From positions 1 through 64,000 of the forward strand of contig JAFQGK010000046.1 of assembly GCA_017398335.1 (NCBI GenBank): DNA of 64,000 nucleotides, read 5' to 3'. Source of the stretch: Bacteroidales bacterium. GTDB lineage: Bacteria > Bacteroidota > Bacteroidia > Bacteroidales > UBA932. Positions within the stretch are counted from its first letter, which is position 1; each line of letters begins with the position of its first letter. Under the pieces are notes generated by a model that ran no database searches, was not told the DNA's origin, and was given only the letters and a program-made list of their open reading frames with translations. The translations under genes were made by a program, and so were the position numbers. Shown here in pieces: positions 1 to 7,935 of the stretch.

Positions 1-11
1 GATTTAAAATG

Positions 12-93
12 TACCCGGAGCCGGGATCGAACCGGCACGGATTGCTCCACTGGTGTTTGAGACCAGCGCGTCTACCGATTCCGCCATCCGGGC
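12..93 (-). tRNA. tRNA-Leu (anticodon CAA)
   Basis: Read on the minus strand the segment folds as a class II tRNA. The acceptor strands are GCCCGGA and TCCGGGT (closing G-U pair) with discriminator A at position 12. The anticodon stem CTGGT/ACCAG encloses loop CTCAAAC, giving anticodon CAA for the UUG leucine codon. A variable arm of about 13 nt follows, then a T arm GCCGG/CCGGC with loop TTCGATC. The 3' CCA is not encoded. No other tRNA is adjacent. Confidence 0.95.
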
Positions 94-199
94 TGGTTGA
101 AGGTGGTAGACCTTCTGGTTAGGCTTGCAAAGATATTGTAAATTGTGTTAAATATCAACTTTAATCTAAAAAAGAGTGTCGGAATCTGCGAAAATTGAT

Positions 200-207
200 T
201 AAGTTTG
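200..207 (+). promoter_or_regulatory. Candidate -7 promoter element before the FMN riboswitch
   Basis: TAAGTTTG matches the Bacteroidota -7 consensus TAnnTTTG. Transcription would begin just before the riboswitch P1 strand at about 215, which is where a riboswitch leader should start. No clear TTTG -33 box lies at the expected distance, so the call rests on the -7 match and position. Confidence 0.45.
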
Positions 208-214
208 CATCAGC

Positions 215-440
215 ATATCTTCAGGGCAGGGTGAGAATCCCGATCGGCGGTAGAGTCCGCGAGCCGAAAGGCAGGAGCCGTTGGAATTACGGCACCGACA
301 GTATTCCCGCATAGATGTAGCCAAAGTCTGCTTCCGGAGTTGAGACTGGAATGACGGCTCCCAATGTCGTAGCAGGCCGCTTCTTGTAAGCTGAAGGCTG
401 CATGGAATCTTTGCAGGGTAAGTCTGGATGGAAGAAGAAT
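215..440 (+). promoter_or_regulatory. FMN riboswitch (RFN element) with long internal insertion
   Basis: The 5' half carries the conserved RFN blocks: ATCTTC at 217-222, GGGCAGGGTGAGAATCCCGA at 224-243, CGGCGGTAGAGTCCGCGAGC at 245-264, and CACCGACAGT ending at 302. The 3' half AGTCTGGATGGAAGAAGA sits at 421-438. In ordinary FMN aptamers the CCGACAGT block and the AGTCTGGATGG block are only a few nucleotides apart; here about 118 nt separate them. The insertion looks structured: ATTCC and GTAGCC on its left can pair with GGCTGC and GGAAT on its right, so it may be a greatly extended P6 arm. The controlled gene is a TonB-dependent receptor, pointing to flavin-repressed flavin uptake. Confidence 0.9.
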
Positions 441-473
441 AAGGCAGGCGTCATGTCTGCCGTTTGTCCAACG

Positions 474-514
474 CCTTGAATTGTATGCCATAAGTTACAG
501 TTTAAGGTTTTTTT
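474..514 (+). terminator. Putative riboswitch expression-platform terminator
   Basis: CCTTGAA (474-480) can pair with TTTAAGG (501-507) with one G-U pair, followed by seven T residues (508-514), the layout of an intrinsic terminator. The left arm overlaps ACGCCTT (471-477), which can instead pair with AAGGC..GCG around 441-448 next to the aptamer. The two pairings exclude each other, as expected for a switch. The T run ends only 3 nt before the receptor start codon, so the same fold could also block translation. Confidence 0.5.
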
Positions 515-517
515 GTT

Positions 518-2968
518 ATGAAGAGAAGAGTACTTATGGGCATCGCAATTCTCATGTCTGCACAGTTGCTGCAGGCCGTAGATGTCCCCATTGCAACAGC
601 CGCTCCGGCCTTAGTCACCGGTAATTCCGTCGTAGGACACTCAACTGGTGTCCAGTCATCTGAAATGCTTACAGACACCCTTACCCTTCAGGAGGTAACG
701 GTGAATGCATCGTTTTCAGACATCAGGAACACCCCTCTGCGTCTTACAACAATCGATAGCGAGACCCTCAGGTCGCGTGCGGCATCACGCACATATCCGG
801 AACTTCTCAAAGGCGTTCCGGGCCTTTATGCTACCTCAGAATCTGGTAGTTATGGAGATGCGAAGCTGAATATCCGTGGCTTCCGTCAGGAAAACATCGC
901 GGTCCTGCTCAACGGCATTCCGATCAGCGGACTGACGACCGGCAACATGTTCTGGAACAACTGGATGGGACTGGCAGACGCAACGTATGCTATCCAGCTC
1001 CAGAAAGGTGTCGGCGGCTCAATGCTTGCGGACGGTTCAGTCGGTGGCTCGGTAAATATACTTACGACTTCAACATCAGAGGATTTCAGTCTTGAAGCCG
1101 GTGCATATGCCTCTCATTACGGCACGGCAAAAGGCTACCTGAGCATCAATAGCGGTGCCCTTCCGAAAGGCTGGGGAGTAAGCCTTATGGCTTCTTACGT
1201 CGGCGGAAAGGGCTATGTGGATGCCACGGATGTGAGTGCTTTTTCATATATGCTGAACGTAAGCAAGAGGTTCGGGGATGGCCATACGCTTCTTTTCACG
1301 GCACTTGGCTCTCCCGAGCGTCACGACCAGCGCTCTACGAGACTGAGCTGGGACGAGGTGTTGGCTTACGGCCGGACCTACAACAAGAACTGGGGAATGC
1401 GTGACGGGAAGGCGTTCAACCTCAGCCGCAACAATTATTTCAAGCCGTATTTCACCCTCCAGCATATATGGAACGGGGAGAAGGTGTCGATGAAGAACTC
1501 TGTATATCTGGCAATAGGAAACGGTGGCGGCAGGTGGACCGAGACCAAAGGCATTCCGATAGCTTCGTTCCTGAAGAACGGACAGATCGATTGGGAGGCA
1601 GTGAAGCAGGCGAATATGACCGAGGGCCATACGCCCCTGATGGCAACGGGTGAGGGCATTCCGGAGGGAAAGGCGGCGAAAAACATTCTCAGCGACTATA
1701 TGGCCGGCCACACTCAGACAGGTGCGATCGCTTCTCTGGAGTACAGACCGGCTCATAGGTGGACCCTTGGTGCAGGTGTTCATTACCAGTATTATTCGAC
1801 CTGGGAATGCGAGCGCATAACCGATCTGCTTGGCGCGGACTATTGGTACGAGGATTATGCAGGCAAGTCTCTCGCAGGTCTCGCAGACCGTAATCCCTAC
1901 AAGAAGGTCGGAGATTATGTGCGTACTGACAACGGAAAGGTGACGCATCACGGAACTGCTTATGTGACAGCTGCTTACGCGTCTGAAAAACTGGCGGCTA
2001 ACCTCGGCCTTTCCGGATTCGGAAGCTTGAACAGGCGTTGGGACAAGTACAATTATGTGGGCGATGGAGTCTGGAGCGATACGGCTGGAGGATTCGGTGC
2101 CAGCCTGAAGGGCGGGTTGTTATGGAAGCCGGCTGCAGGACATAGTCTGTATGTGAACGGAGGGTGGTACAGCCGTCTGCCGTACCCGAGCGTGTGGTTT
2201 TCGTCCGGCAATAATGAGATTACCGAGGGGGTGCGGAATGAACAGAATATCCTCGGCGAGCTGGGTTACCGCTATGTGTGGTCACGTGGAGGCGTGGAAC
2301 TGACCGGATATGCCGCTTATTGGAAGAATAAGACCATGATGTCCAATCCATATAAGCAGGCAGATGCCATCGGGACGACCAAATATATGGTGACAGGTCT
2401 TGATGCCTTTCATTGCGGCGTGGAACTGGATGCTTTCTGGAATATTACCGACTGGATGAAGATATCTGCATATGCTTCGATAGGTGACTGGAGGTGGAAG
2501 AATGATGTTCAGGCAGTGATATATGACGACTACAGCCATGTCGAGGTAGGCAAGGTGAATGTGTATTCCGACGGTCTTCCGGTGGGTGACGCCCCTCAGA
2601 CCCAGGTGGGCGCATCCTTGAACTTTGACATACCGTACGGCTTCCGTTTCAATGCGGACTGGCAGTTCAACGACAGGATGTATGCGGATTTCGACCCGGT
2701 GACAAGGACCGATCCGTCAGACAGGGCACCTTCATACAGGATTCCATCATATCATCTTCTGGGAGCCACCTTCAGCTGGTCTGGCATGTTGGGCAGGTCT
2801 GCTGAGAGGGACGGATTAGGGCTGACAGTCTTTGCTACAGGAGCCAACCTGTTGAACACCATGTATATAGAACGCGGAAAGGATGGTGCGGCGCACGACC
2901 TTGCATCCTTCCGCGGTTACTGGGGTTTCGGACGGAATTTCTCTTTCGGCCTCCGCTTCTCCTTCTAA
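518..2968 (+). CDS. TonB-dependent outer-membrane receptor, probable flavin uptake
   Basis: An 816-residue TonB-dependent receptor. An N-terminal signal peptide (MKRRVLMGIAILMSAQLLQA) is followed by a TonB-box-like stretch DTLTLQEVTVNA, a plug domain (LLKGVPGLYA, LNIRGFRQENIAVLLNGIP, VGGSMLADGSVGGSVNI) and a long beta-barrel ending in an aromatic FSFGLRFSF, the usual outer-membrane insertion signal. It has no CarboxypepD-like N-terminal extension and no SusD partner, so it resembles small-metabolite receptors rather than SusC. The FMN riboswitch directly upstream is the best clue to substrate: riboflavin or another flavin. The family assignment is seen in sequence; the substrate is inferred from the riboswitch. 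The stop overlaps the convergent gene by 4 nt. Confidence 0.9.
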   Translation: MKRRVLMGIAILMSAQLLQAVDVPIATAAPALVTGNSVVGHSTGVQSSEMLTDTLTLQEVTVNASFSDIRNTPLRLTTIDSETLRSRAASRTYPELLKGVPGLYATSESGSYGDAKLNIRGFRQENIAVLLNGIPISGLTTGNMFWNNWMGLADATYAIQLQKGVGGSMLADGSVGGSVNILTTSTSEDFSLEAGAYASHYGTAKGYLSINSGALPKGWGVSLMASYVGGKGYVDATDVSAFSYMLNVSKRFGDGHTLLFTALGSPERHDQRSTRLSWDEVLAYGRTYNKNWGMRDGKAFNLSRNNYFKPYFTLQHIWNGEKVSMKNSVYLAIGNGGGRWTETKGIPIASFLKNGQIDWEAVKQANMTEGHTPLMATGEGIPEGKAAKNILSDYMAGHTQTGAIASLEYRPAHRWTLGAGVHYQYYSTWECERITDLLGADYWYEDYAGKSLAGLADRNPYKKVGDYVRTDNGKVTHHGTAYVTAAYASEKLAANLGLSGFGSLNRRWDKYNYVGDGVWSDTAGGFGASLKGGLLWKPAAGHSLYVNGGWYSRLPYPSVWFSSGNNEITEGVRNEQNILGELGYRYVWSRGGVELTGYAAYWKNKTMMSNPYKQADAIGTTKYMVTGLDAFHCGVELDAFWNITDWMKISAYASIGDWRWKNDVQAVIYDDYSHVEVGKVNVYSDGLPVGDAPQTQVGASLNFDIPYGFRFNADWQFNDRMYADFDPVTRTDPSDRAPSYRIPSYHLLGATFSWSGMLGRSAERDGLGLTVFATGANLLNTMYIERGKDGAAHDLASFRGYWGFGRNFSFGLRFSF

Positions 2969-3567
2969 TCCCTGGCGAATCTTTTCCTGATATCTTCAAG
3001 CCAGAGCTCTCTTTGTTCCTGACCGGCTTGCTTGACCATCGAAAGATTTATCCAGCTTACATCTTCAATCCCTATCTGCCTGAAGGTTCCTTTGATGAGG
3101 TTTCCTTCCAGTGAGTTGTTGAAATGCTCCTTGTAGATGTCTGCAGGGGTGTTCATTGTTGAAATCACGGTCACTTTCCTGATCGGAAGCCTTGATTTCA
3201 GCAGCCCTCCCTTCATATCATATGCGACAGCAGGGAATATCGCTTTGTCGATGAATCCCTTTGCCATTGCAGGCATTGTCATCCACCAGATCGGGAATAT
3301 CATCACCAGATGTTCTGTCTTTTCGAGCTTGGCTTTGTAGGTCAGAACCAGAGGGTCGACTTCGTCAAGGGCGGCAGCATCTCCTTTCCCTGCTAGAGCA
3401 AAGGCCTTCAGGTCTTTGGCGTGCATCACCGGATCGAAGCCGTCTTTGTCCAGATGAATCAGGCCATATGGCTGTCCGCTCTCGGCCAGTCCTTTGATAA
3501 CAGCTTCCATTATTGCGTTGCAGAAACTTCCTGCGTAGGGGTGGTTGAATACTATAAGTGTCTTCAT
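2965..3567 (-). CDS. NAD(P)H-dependent FMN reductase / quinone oxidoreductase-like (flavodoxin fold)
   Basis: A 200-residue protein of the NAD(P)H dehydrogenase (quinone)/MdaB-like flavodoxin-2 family. The N-terminal strand and phosphate loop read MKTLIVFNHPYAGSFCNAI, and the central family motif is MIFPIWWMTMPAMAKGFIDK, followed by KVTVISTMNTP. It is predicted to be cytosolic and to bind FMN or FAD non-covalently while reducing quinones or other small electrophiles with NAD(P)H. It is convergent with the riboswitch-controlled receptor, so it is not under that switch, although the shared flavin theme is notable. The start is the only good ATG; length is normal for the family. The precise substrate is unknown. 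Confidence 0.85.
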   Translation of the reverse strand: MKTLIVFNHPYAGSFCNAIMEAVIKGLAESGQPYGLIHLDKDGFDPVMHAKDLKAFALAGKGDAAALDEVDPLVLTYKAKLEKTEHLVMIFPIWWMTMPAMAKGFIDKAIFPAVAYDMKGGLLKSRLPIRKVTVISTMNTPADIYKEHFNNSLEGNLIKGTFRQIGIEDVSWINLSMVKQAGQEQRELWLEDIRKRFARD

Positions 3568-3613
3568 GATAATCAGTTTTTGAGATTCTTATGCAAGTCC
3601 TTTGCCTGAAAAG

Positions 3614-3643
3614 TTTGCCAAGCCGACTTAATTGTTAACTTTG
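3614..3643 (+). promoter_or_regulatory. Promoter for the aro operon
   Basis: TTTG at 3614-3617 and TAACTTTG at 3636-3643 are separated by 18 nt and match the Bacteroidota -33/-7 pair. The aroB start codon lies 22 nt downstream of the -7 box, leaving a very short leader. Confidence 0.7.
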
Positions 3644-3664
3644 TAGATTACAAGGATTGAAACT

Positions 3665-4807
3665 ATGGAACAGATAAACATATATTCAGGCAAGGATGTC
3701 ATAAGCAAGGTTCTGATCGACAATGATGTGGAGACTCTGGCGTCTCTGCTGGAACCGTACAGGAAGGTATATGCTGTTATGGATAGTGCAGTGGCGGCAG
3801 ACTGTCCGGCAGCCTTGGAGATTGCGGCTGTCCTCAATTCCAAGGGGGCACCGGGAATGCTTGTGGAGGCGTCCGAGCACGAAAAGACGATGGAAACAGT
3901 CCTGAAGATATGTGCGTGGCTTATGGAGCAGGGAGCTGACCGTGATGCCCTGGTGCTGGCTATCGGAGGAGGCATAACCACGGATATGACCGGTTTTGCA
4001 GCTTCAATATACAAGAGAGGAGTCCGCTTTGCCTATATGCCGACTACTCTTCTTGCCCAGGTGGATGCTGCAGTCGGAGGCAAGACAGGTGTAAATTTCG
4101 ACAACTACAAAAATATGCTCGGCATCATCCGTCAGCCGAAATTCACCTTCATATGCCCTTCTGTGCTTGAGAGCCTTTCATCAAGAGACTTCCTTTCAGG
4201 TGCGGCAGAAATGCTCAAGTCATTTATAATTGAGGATGGCGGATGGTATGGGCGCGCCGTAGAGTGGTTGAAGGGATATTCTTCAACCGACGCAAAAGGA
4301 ACTTATCTTCAGGAGAATGTGGAGGAACTGTCTGCTCTTATAGGCACTGCCGTCAGTGTCAAGGCGGGCATAGTTTCCCGTGACCAGTTTGAAGGTGGAG
4401 AGCGCAGGAAACTGAATCTGGGCCATACATTCGCTCATGCTATCGAGACCCTTGCCCAGAGAAAACGCATGGAGTCCGAAGATGCCCCTGATATAACTCA
4501 TGGAGAAGCTGTGGCAATGGGTATGGTGCTGGCAGCGGAGCTTTCAGATGCCTACAGACGGGAAAGCGGAGAGCCGATTGTTCAGGAGAATGGCTTTGGA
4601 TGGGGGCTGGAGCAGCGTCTGGAGGCGGATTTTCTGTCATGCGGCCTGCCTATCGGATGTCCTTTCAGACTTTCTCTGATGGCTGAAGTGATGAGAAAGG
4701 ATAAGAAGGCGGAGGCAGGGAAGGTGCATTTCATACTCCCGTTTGCCGTTGGTGATGTGCGTATGGTGGATATGACCATTGATGAGGTGGTGGACTTAAT
4801 GTCATGA
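3665..4807 (+). CDS. aroB: 3-dehydroquinate synthase
   Basis: A 380-residue AroB, second enzyme of the shikimate pathway, converting DAHP to 3-dehydroquinate with NAD+ and a divalent metal. The nucleotide-binding stretch AIGGGITTDMTGFAAS and the family signature PTTLLAQVDAAVGGKTGVN are both present. Metal-ligand regions are seen in GAAEMLKS (Glu), LNLGHTFAHAIE (His) and THGEAVAMGM (His). Length is normal. It is the first gene of an aroB - aroDA - aroC operon with a 14-nt gap to the fusion gene. A well-placed promoter stands just upstream. Confidence 0.97.
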   Translation: MEQINIYSGKDVISKVLIDNDVETLASLLEPYRKVYAVMDSAVAADCPAALEIAAVLNSKGAPGMLVEASEHEKTMETVLKICAWLMEQGADRDALVLAIGGGITTDMTGFAASIYKRGVRFAYMPTTLLAQVDAAVGGKTGVNFDNYKNMLGIIRQPKFTFICPSVLESLSSRDFLSGAAEMLKSFIIEDGGWYGRAVEWLKGYSSTDAKGTYLQENVEELSALIGTAVSVKAGIVSRDQFEGGERRKLNLGHTFAHAIETLAQRKRMESEDAPDITHGEAVAMGMVLAAELSDAYRRESGEPIVQENGFGWGLEQRLEADFLSCGLPIGCPFRLSLMAEVMRKDKKAEAGKVHFILPFAVGDVRMVDMTIDEVVDLMS

Positions 4808-4821
4808 AATTCAGGTAGATT

Positions 4822-6921
4822 ATGATTTGTACGACTATACAGAACAAGAATCTGGAGCAGATACTTGAGGCTCTTGAGGAGTGCGAGATGGCGGAGATCC
4901 GCCTGGACCGTTGCAATCTGTCTCTTAAGGATATAGAGGAATGCTTCACCTCTGATGTGCCTTTGGTGGCTACATGCCGGATATCGGAAATTATTGCCTC
5001 GGAGCCATCACTGCAGGATGAGAGGCTGACTCCCCAGAGCAAGGAGATCAAGGCGGCTCAGATTGCCGAAAAGAGGCTTTGCAAGGCTATCGAAGCAGGT
5101 GCGCGTTATGTCGATGTGGAGATAGAGGCTCCTAAGCAGATGTCCAAGAGAGTGCGAAATGTGGCACACGAGAATGGTACGGTCTTCATCCGCTCTTTCC
5201 ATGATTTCGAAGGGACGGATTCTCTGGAGGCGCTGAAGGCAGTTGTTGAAAAATGCTGCTATCATGGGGCGGACATGGTGAAGGTCGTGACGACGGCCCA
5301 CACTACGGAAGATGTAGAGAGAGTAATGTCTCTATATGGATGGTGCCGTGAATCAGGTGGGAATCAGGAAAGAATAGCAGCCTTGGCAGACGGTGGCCTG
5401 ATAGCATTCTGTATGGGGGATGCAGGACGTCAGTCGCGTCTGGAGTGTCTCAGATATGGATCGCCATATACATATGCAGCCCTTACGGAAGAAGAATCGG
5501 CAGCTCCCGGTCAATGGGCTGCGGACCAGATGCGTAAGAATGTCTACGGTGACTTCAGGTTCTGGGATGATGAGACCTGTTATATGATGCCGGCTTCCAA
5601 GAGTTTTGCCCAGCGTGCCATAATTGCTGCTGCTCTTGCTGACGGAGAGTCTCATCTTCGCGGATATACGCCTTGCGGCGATAATGAGGCGGCGATTGAA
5701 GTAGCTAAGAATATAGGTGCAGAAGTGGAATTGAAGGGCAATGAGTTGGTAATCAGAGGCATATCAGCTGCTCTTGATTCGTTGGACTGCCCGTCTCTTC
5801 ATGTCGGTGAATCCGGTCTGCTGACAAGGATGATGATTCCTATAATGGCTCAGATAGGCTCAGGACCGGTGAAATTTACCGGAGAAAAGACTCTTTTGGG
5901 ACGCCCGCTCACAGGGGCAAAGGAGATAATGCATGCTTTTGCGGCAGAGATAACTTCTGAGGAAAGTTCTGATATAAGGGTGCCTCTTATGGTGAAAGGT
6001 CCCCTCGATGCGACGCGTGCAGAAATCTCAGGCAGACATGGGTCTCAATTGATATCGGGCCTTCTGATGGCTCTTCCATTCTCTCAGAAGAATACGTCGC
6101 TGATTGTACACGAGCCGAAGAGCATCCCGTATATGTTCATTACCCTTGAGGTATTGAAGAAGTTCGGTATCAAGGTGGGCAACGATATGCTTGGAGGAAG
6201 AGACTTCATTGAATCGGACGGAGACTGGTCTCTCTGCACAGAGATGGTCTTCAAGGTCAAGGGAGGTCAGAGATATAAGGCGGCAGATCTGGATCTGGAA
6301 GGGGACTGGAGTGCTGCAGCGAATTTTCTTGTAGCAGGAGCTGTCTTTGGAAAAGCAGAAATTCAAGGACTTGATACGACTTCCCTGCAGGCAGATCTTT
6401 CAATCATGGATATCCTGATGGATGCCGGAGCCAGTCTTTCTCAACTTGACGGCGACAGAGGAAATATAACCGTTCAGCGAGCTCCGCTTAAAGCGTTCAG
6501 TGTGGATGCGTCTAACTGTCCGGACCTCTTTCCGATAATATCGGTTCTTGCGGCATTCTGTCAGGGTACAAGCAGGATTGCTGGTGTCGGACGCCTCGCA
6601 AACAAGGAAAGCAACAGGGCAGAGGCTATTCTGGAGATGTTGACGCAGATGGGCGTCGCAGCTGATATTGAGGGTGACGTGCTGTCCGTCGAGGGATATA
6701 CTCTGGCTCAGCGCCTGCTGAATCCGGTAGCGGAAGCCGCTGGCAGGCCATCAGACGCTCCTGGACTCCTTAAAGGCGGAAAATATACTTCACGCCACGA
6801 CCACCGTATGGTGATGGCCCTCAAGGTGGCATCCCTTGGTGCTGACGGCCCGATAACGATTGATGATGAGGAATGCGTTGCAAAATCTTTCCCGCAGTTC
6901 CTTGAAATATTTAAATTTTGA
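4822..6921 (+). CDS. aroDA: Fused type I 3-dehydroquinate dehydratase / EPSP synthase
   Basis: A 699-residue bifunctional shikimate enzyme. Residues about 1-235 form a type I dehydroquinase: the acidic DVEIEAP motif, catalytic His127 in RSFHDFEG and Schiff-base Lys154 in GADMVKVVTTAH, spaced 27 residues apart as in the E. coli enzyme (143/170). Residues about 250-699 form EPSP synthase: MMPASKSFAQRA with Lys260, GESGLLTRM, GRPLTGA, SGRHGSQLISGLL, LEGDWSAAANFLV, PDLFPIISVLAAF, ANKESNRAEAI and SRHDHRMVMAL. The reading frame is continuous through a short linker and both active sites look intact. Type I AroD fused to AroA is not the usual bacterial arrangement. It is 3 nt from aroC. Confidence 0.93.
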   Translation: MICTTIQNKNLEQILEALEECEMAEIRLDRCNLSLKDIEECFTSDVPLVATCRISEIIASEPSLQDERLTPQSKEIKAAQIAEKRLCKAIEAGARYVDVEIEAPKQMSKRVRNVAHENGTVFIRSFHDFEGTDSLEALKAVVEKCCYHGADMVKVVTTAHTTEDVERVMSLYGWCRESGGNQERIAALADGGLIAFCMGDAGRQSRLECLRYGSPYTYAALTEEESAAPGQWAADQMRKNVYGDFRFWDDETCYMMPASKSFAQRAIIAAALADGESHLRGYTPCGDNEAAIEVAKNIGAEVELKGNELVIRGISAALDSLDCPSLHVGESGLLTRMMIPIMAQIGSGPVKFTGEKTLLGRPLTGAKEIMHAFAAEITSEESSDIRVPLMVKGPLDATRAEISGRHGSQLISGLLMALPFSQKNTSLIVHEPKSIPYMFITLEVLKKFGIKVGNDMLGGRDFIESDGDWSLCTEMVFKVKGGQRYKAADLDLEGDWSAAANFLVAGAVFGKAEIQGLDTTSLQADLSIMDILMDAGASLSQLDGDRGNITVQRAPLKAFSVDASNCPDLFPIISVLAAFCQGTSRIAGVGRLANKESNRAEAILEMLTQMGVAADIEGDVLSVEGYTLAQRLLNPVAEAAGRPSDAPGLLKGGKYTSRHDHRMVMALKVASLGADGPITIDDEECVAKSFPQFLEIFKF

Positions 6922-6924
6922 GTT

Positions 6925-7935
6925 ATGAATACGTTCGGAAGAAAATTCAGGGTTTCTATCTTCGGAGAATCTCATGGTGAGGCTATAGGTGTGGTGCTTG
7001 ACGGCGTGCCAGCCGGACTGGAGCTGTCCGAAACTGACTTTGAGAAGGATATCGATCGTCGCAGAAGCGGTGCGAAGGGAACCACTCCCCGGAAGGAATC
7101 TGATAAACCGGTGATTCTCAGTGGAATATATGAGGGACATACGACTGGTGCCCCCCTTGCCGTGATCTTTAGGAATGAGAACACCAGATCGTCAGATTAC
7201 AGTCTCTTTGCCGCAATGCCACGTCCCGGGCATGCAGATCTGACGGCAGCCTTGAAATGGGACGACTGCCAGGATCCGCGTGGAGGCGGCCATTTTTCGG
7301 GACGTCTGACTCTTCCTGTTGTGGCGGCAGGCGTGGTGGCAAAGAAGATACTTGCCGACGCTACCATTCTGGATGAAACTCCGTGCAATGATGTCTGTGC
7401 CAGAATCGTGGAACTAGGCGGAATACCGGTCGGACAGGAGGGTGAATGGCAGAAGGCTATTGATAAGACAATGAAGGAGGGTGACTCATTGGGAGCTGTC
7501 ATCGCATGTACAGTACCTCAGATTGATCCCGGATATGGCGAACCATTCTGGGACAGCGCAGAGTCAGTGATAGCACATGGGATATTTGCAATCCCGGGTG
7601 TACGCGGAATAGAATTCGGAGACGGATTCCGGGCGGCGGCCATGAAGGGATCGGAGCATAATGACCCGATAGGAGAAGACGGAAGACCGTTGAAAAATGG
7701 TGCCGGTGGAATCAACGGTGGTATCACGAACGGCGCTCCTGTAACCTTCAGAGTGGCATTCAAACCGACGTCCAGCATTCACAAGGCCCAGCAGACCTAT
7801 AACTTTGCAGCATCCCGGATGGACATTCTTGAAGTCCCGGGCAGACACGATGCCTGCTTTGCTCTTCGTGCTCCGGTTGTCGTCGAGGCTGTTGCAGCAA
7901 TTGCTCTTGCTGACCTTGTCCTCCTCAACTCCTGA
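6925..7935 (+). CDS. aroC: Chorismate synthase
   Basis: A 336-residue chorismate synthase, the last common-pathway step, which eliminates phosphate from EPSP and needs reduced FMN. Family signatures are the N-terminus GRKFRVSIFGESHGEAIGVV, the arginine-rich RRRSGAKGTTPRKESD, PRPGHADLTAALKW, DPRGGGHFSGRLT and the C-terminal PGRHDACFALRAPVV. It is slightly shorter than the usual ~360 residues but complete. It closes the aro operon, and its stop abuts the end of the convergent channel gene. aroE, aroK and the DAHP synthase are not in the window. Confidence 0.97.
   Translation: MNTFGRKFRVSIFGESHGEAIGVVLDGVPAGLELSETDFEKDIDRRRSGAKGTTPRKESDKPVILSGIYEGHTTGAPLAVIFRNENTRSSDYSLFAAMPRPGHADLTAALKWDDCQDPRGGGHFSGRLTLPVVAAGVVAKKILADATILDETPCNDVCARIVELGGIPVGQEGEWQKAIDKTMKEGDSLGAVIACTVPQIDPGYGEPFWDSAESVIAHGIFAIPGVRGIEFGDGFRAAAMKGSEHNDPIGEDGRPLKNGAGGINGGITNGAPVTFRVAFKPTSSIHKAQQTYNFAASRMDILEVPGRHDACFALRAPVVVEAVAAIALADLVLLNS

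Noticed and set aside
1244..1951. Long minus-strand open frame (235 codons) inside the receptor gene
   Set aside because: Its translation shows no family motif or signal and lies antisense to a well-supported receptor; it is a codon-bias shadow.
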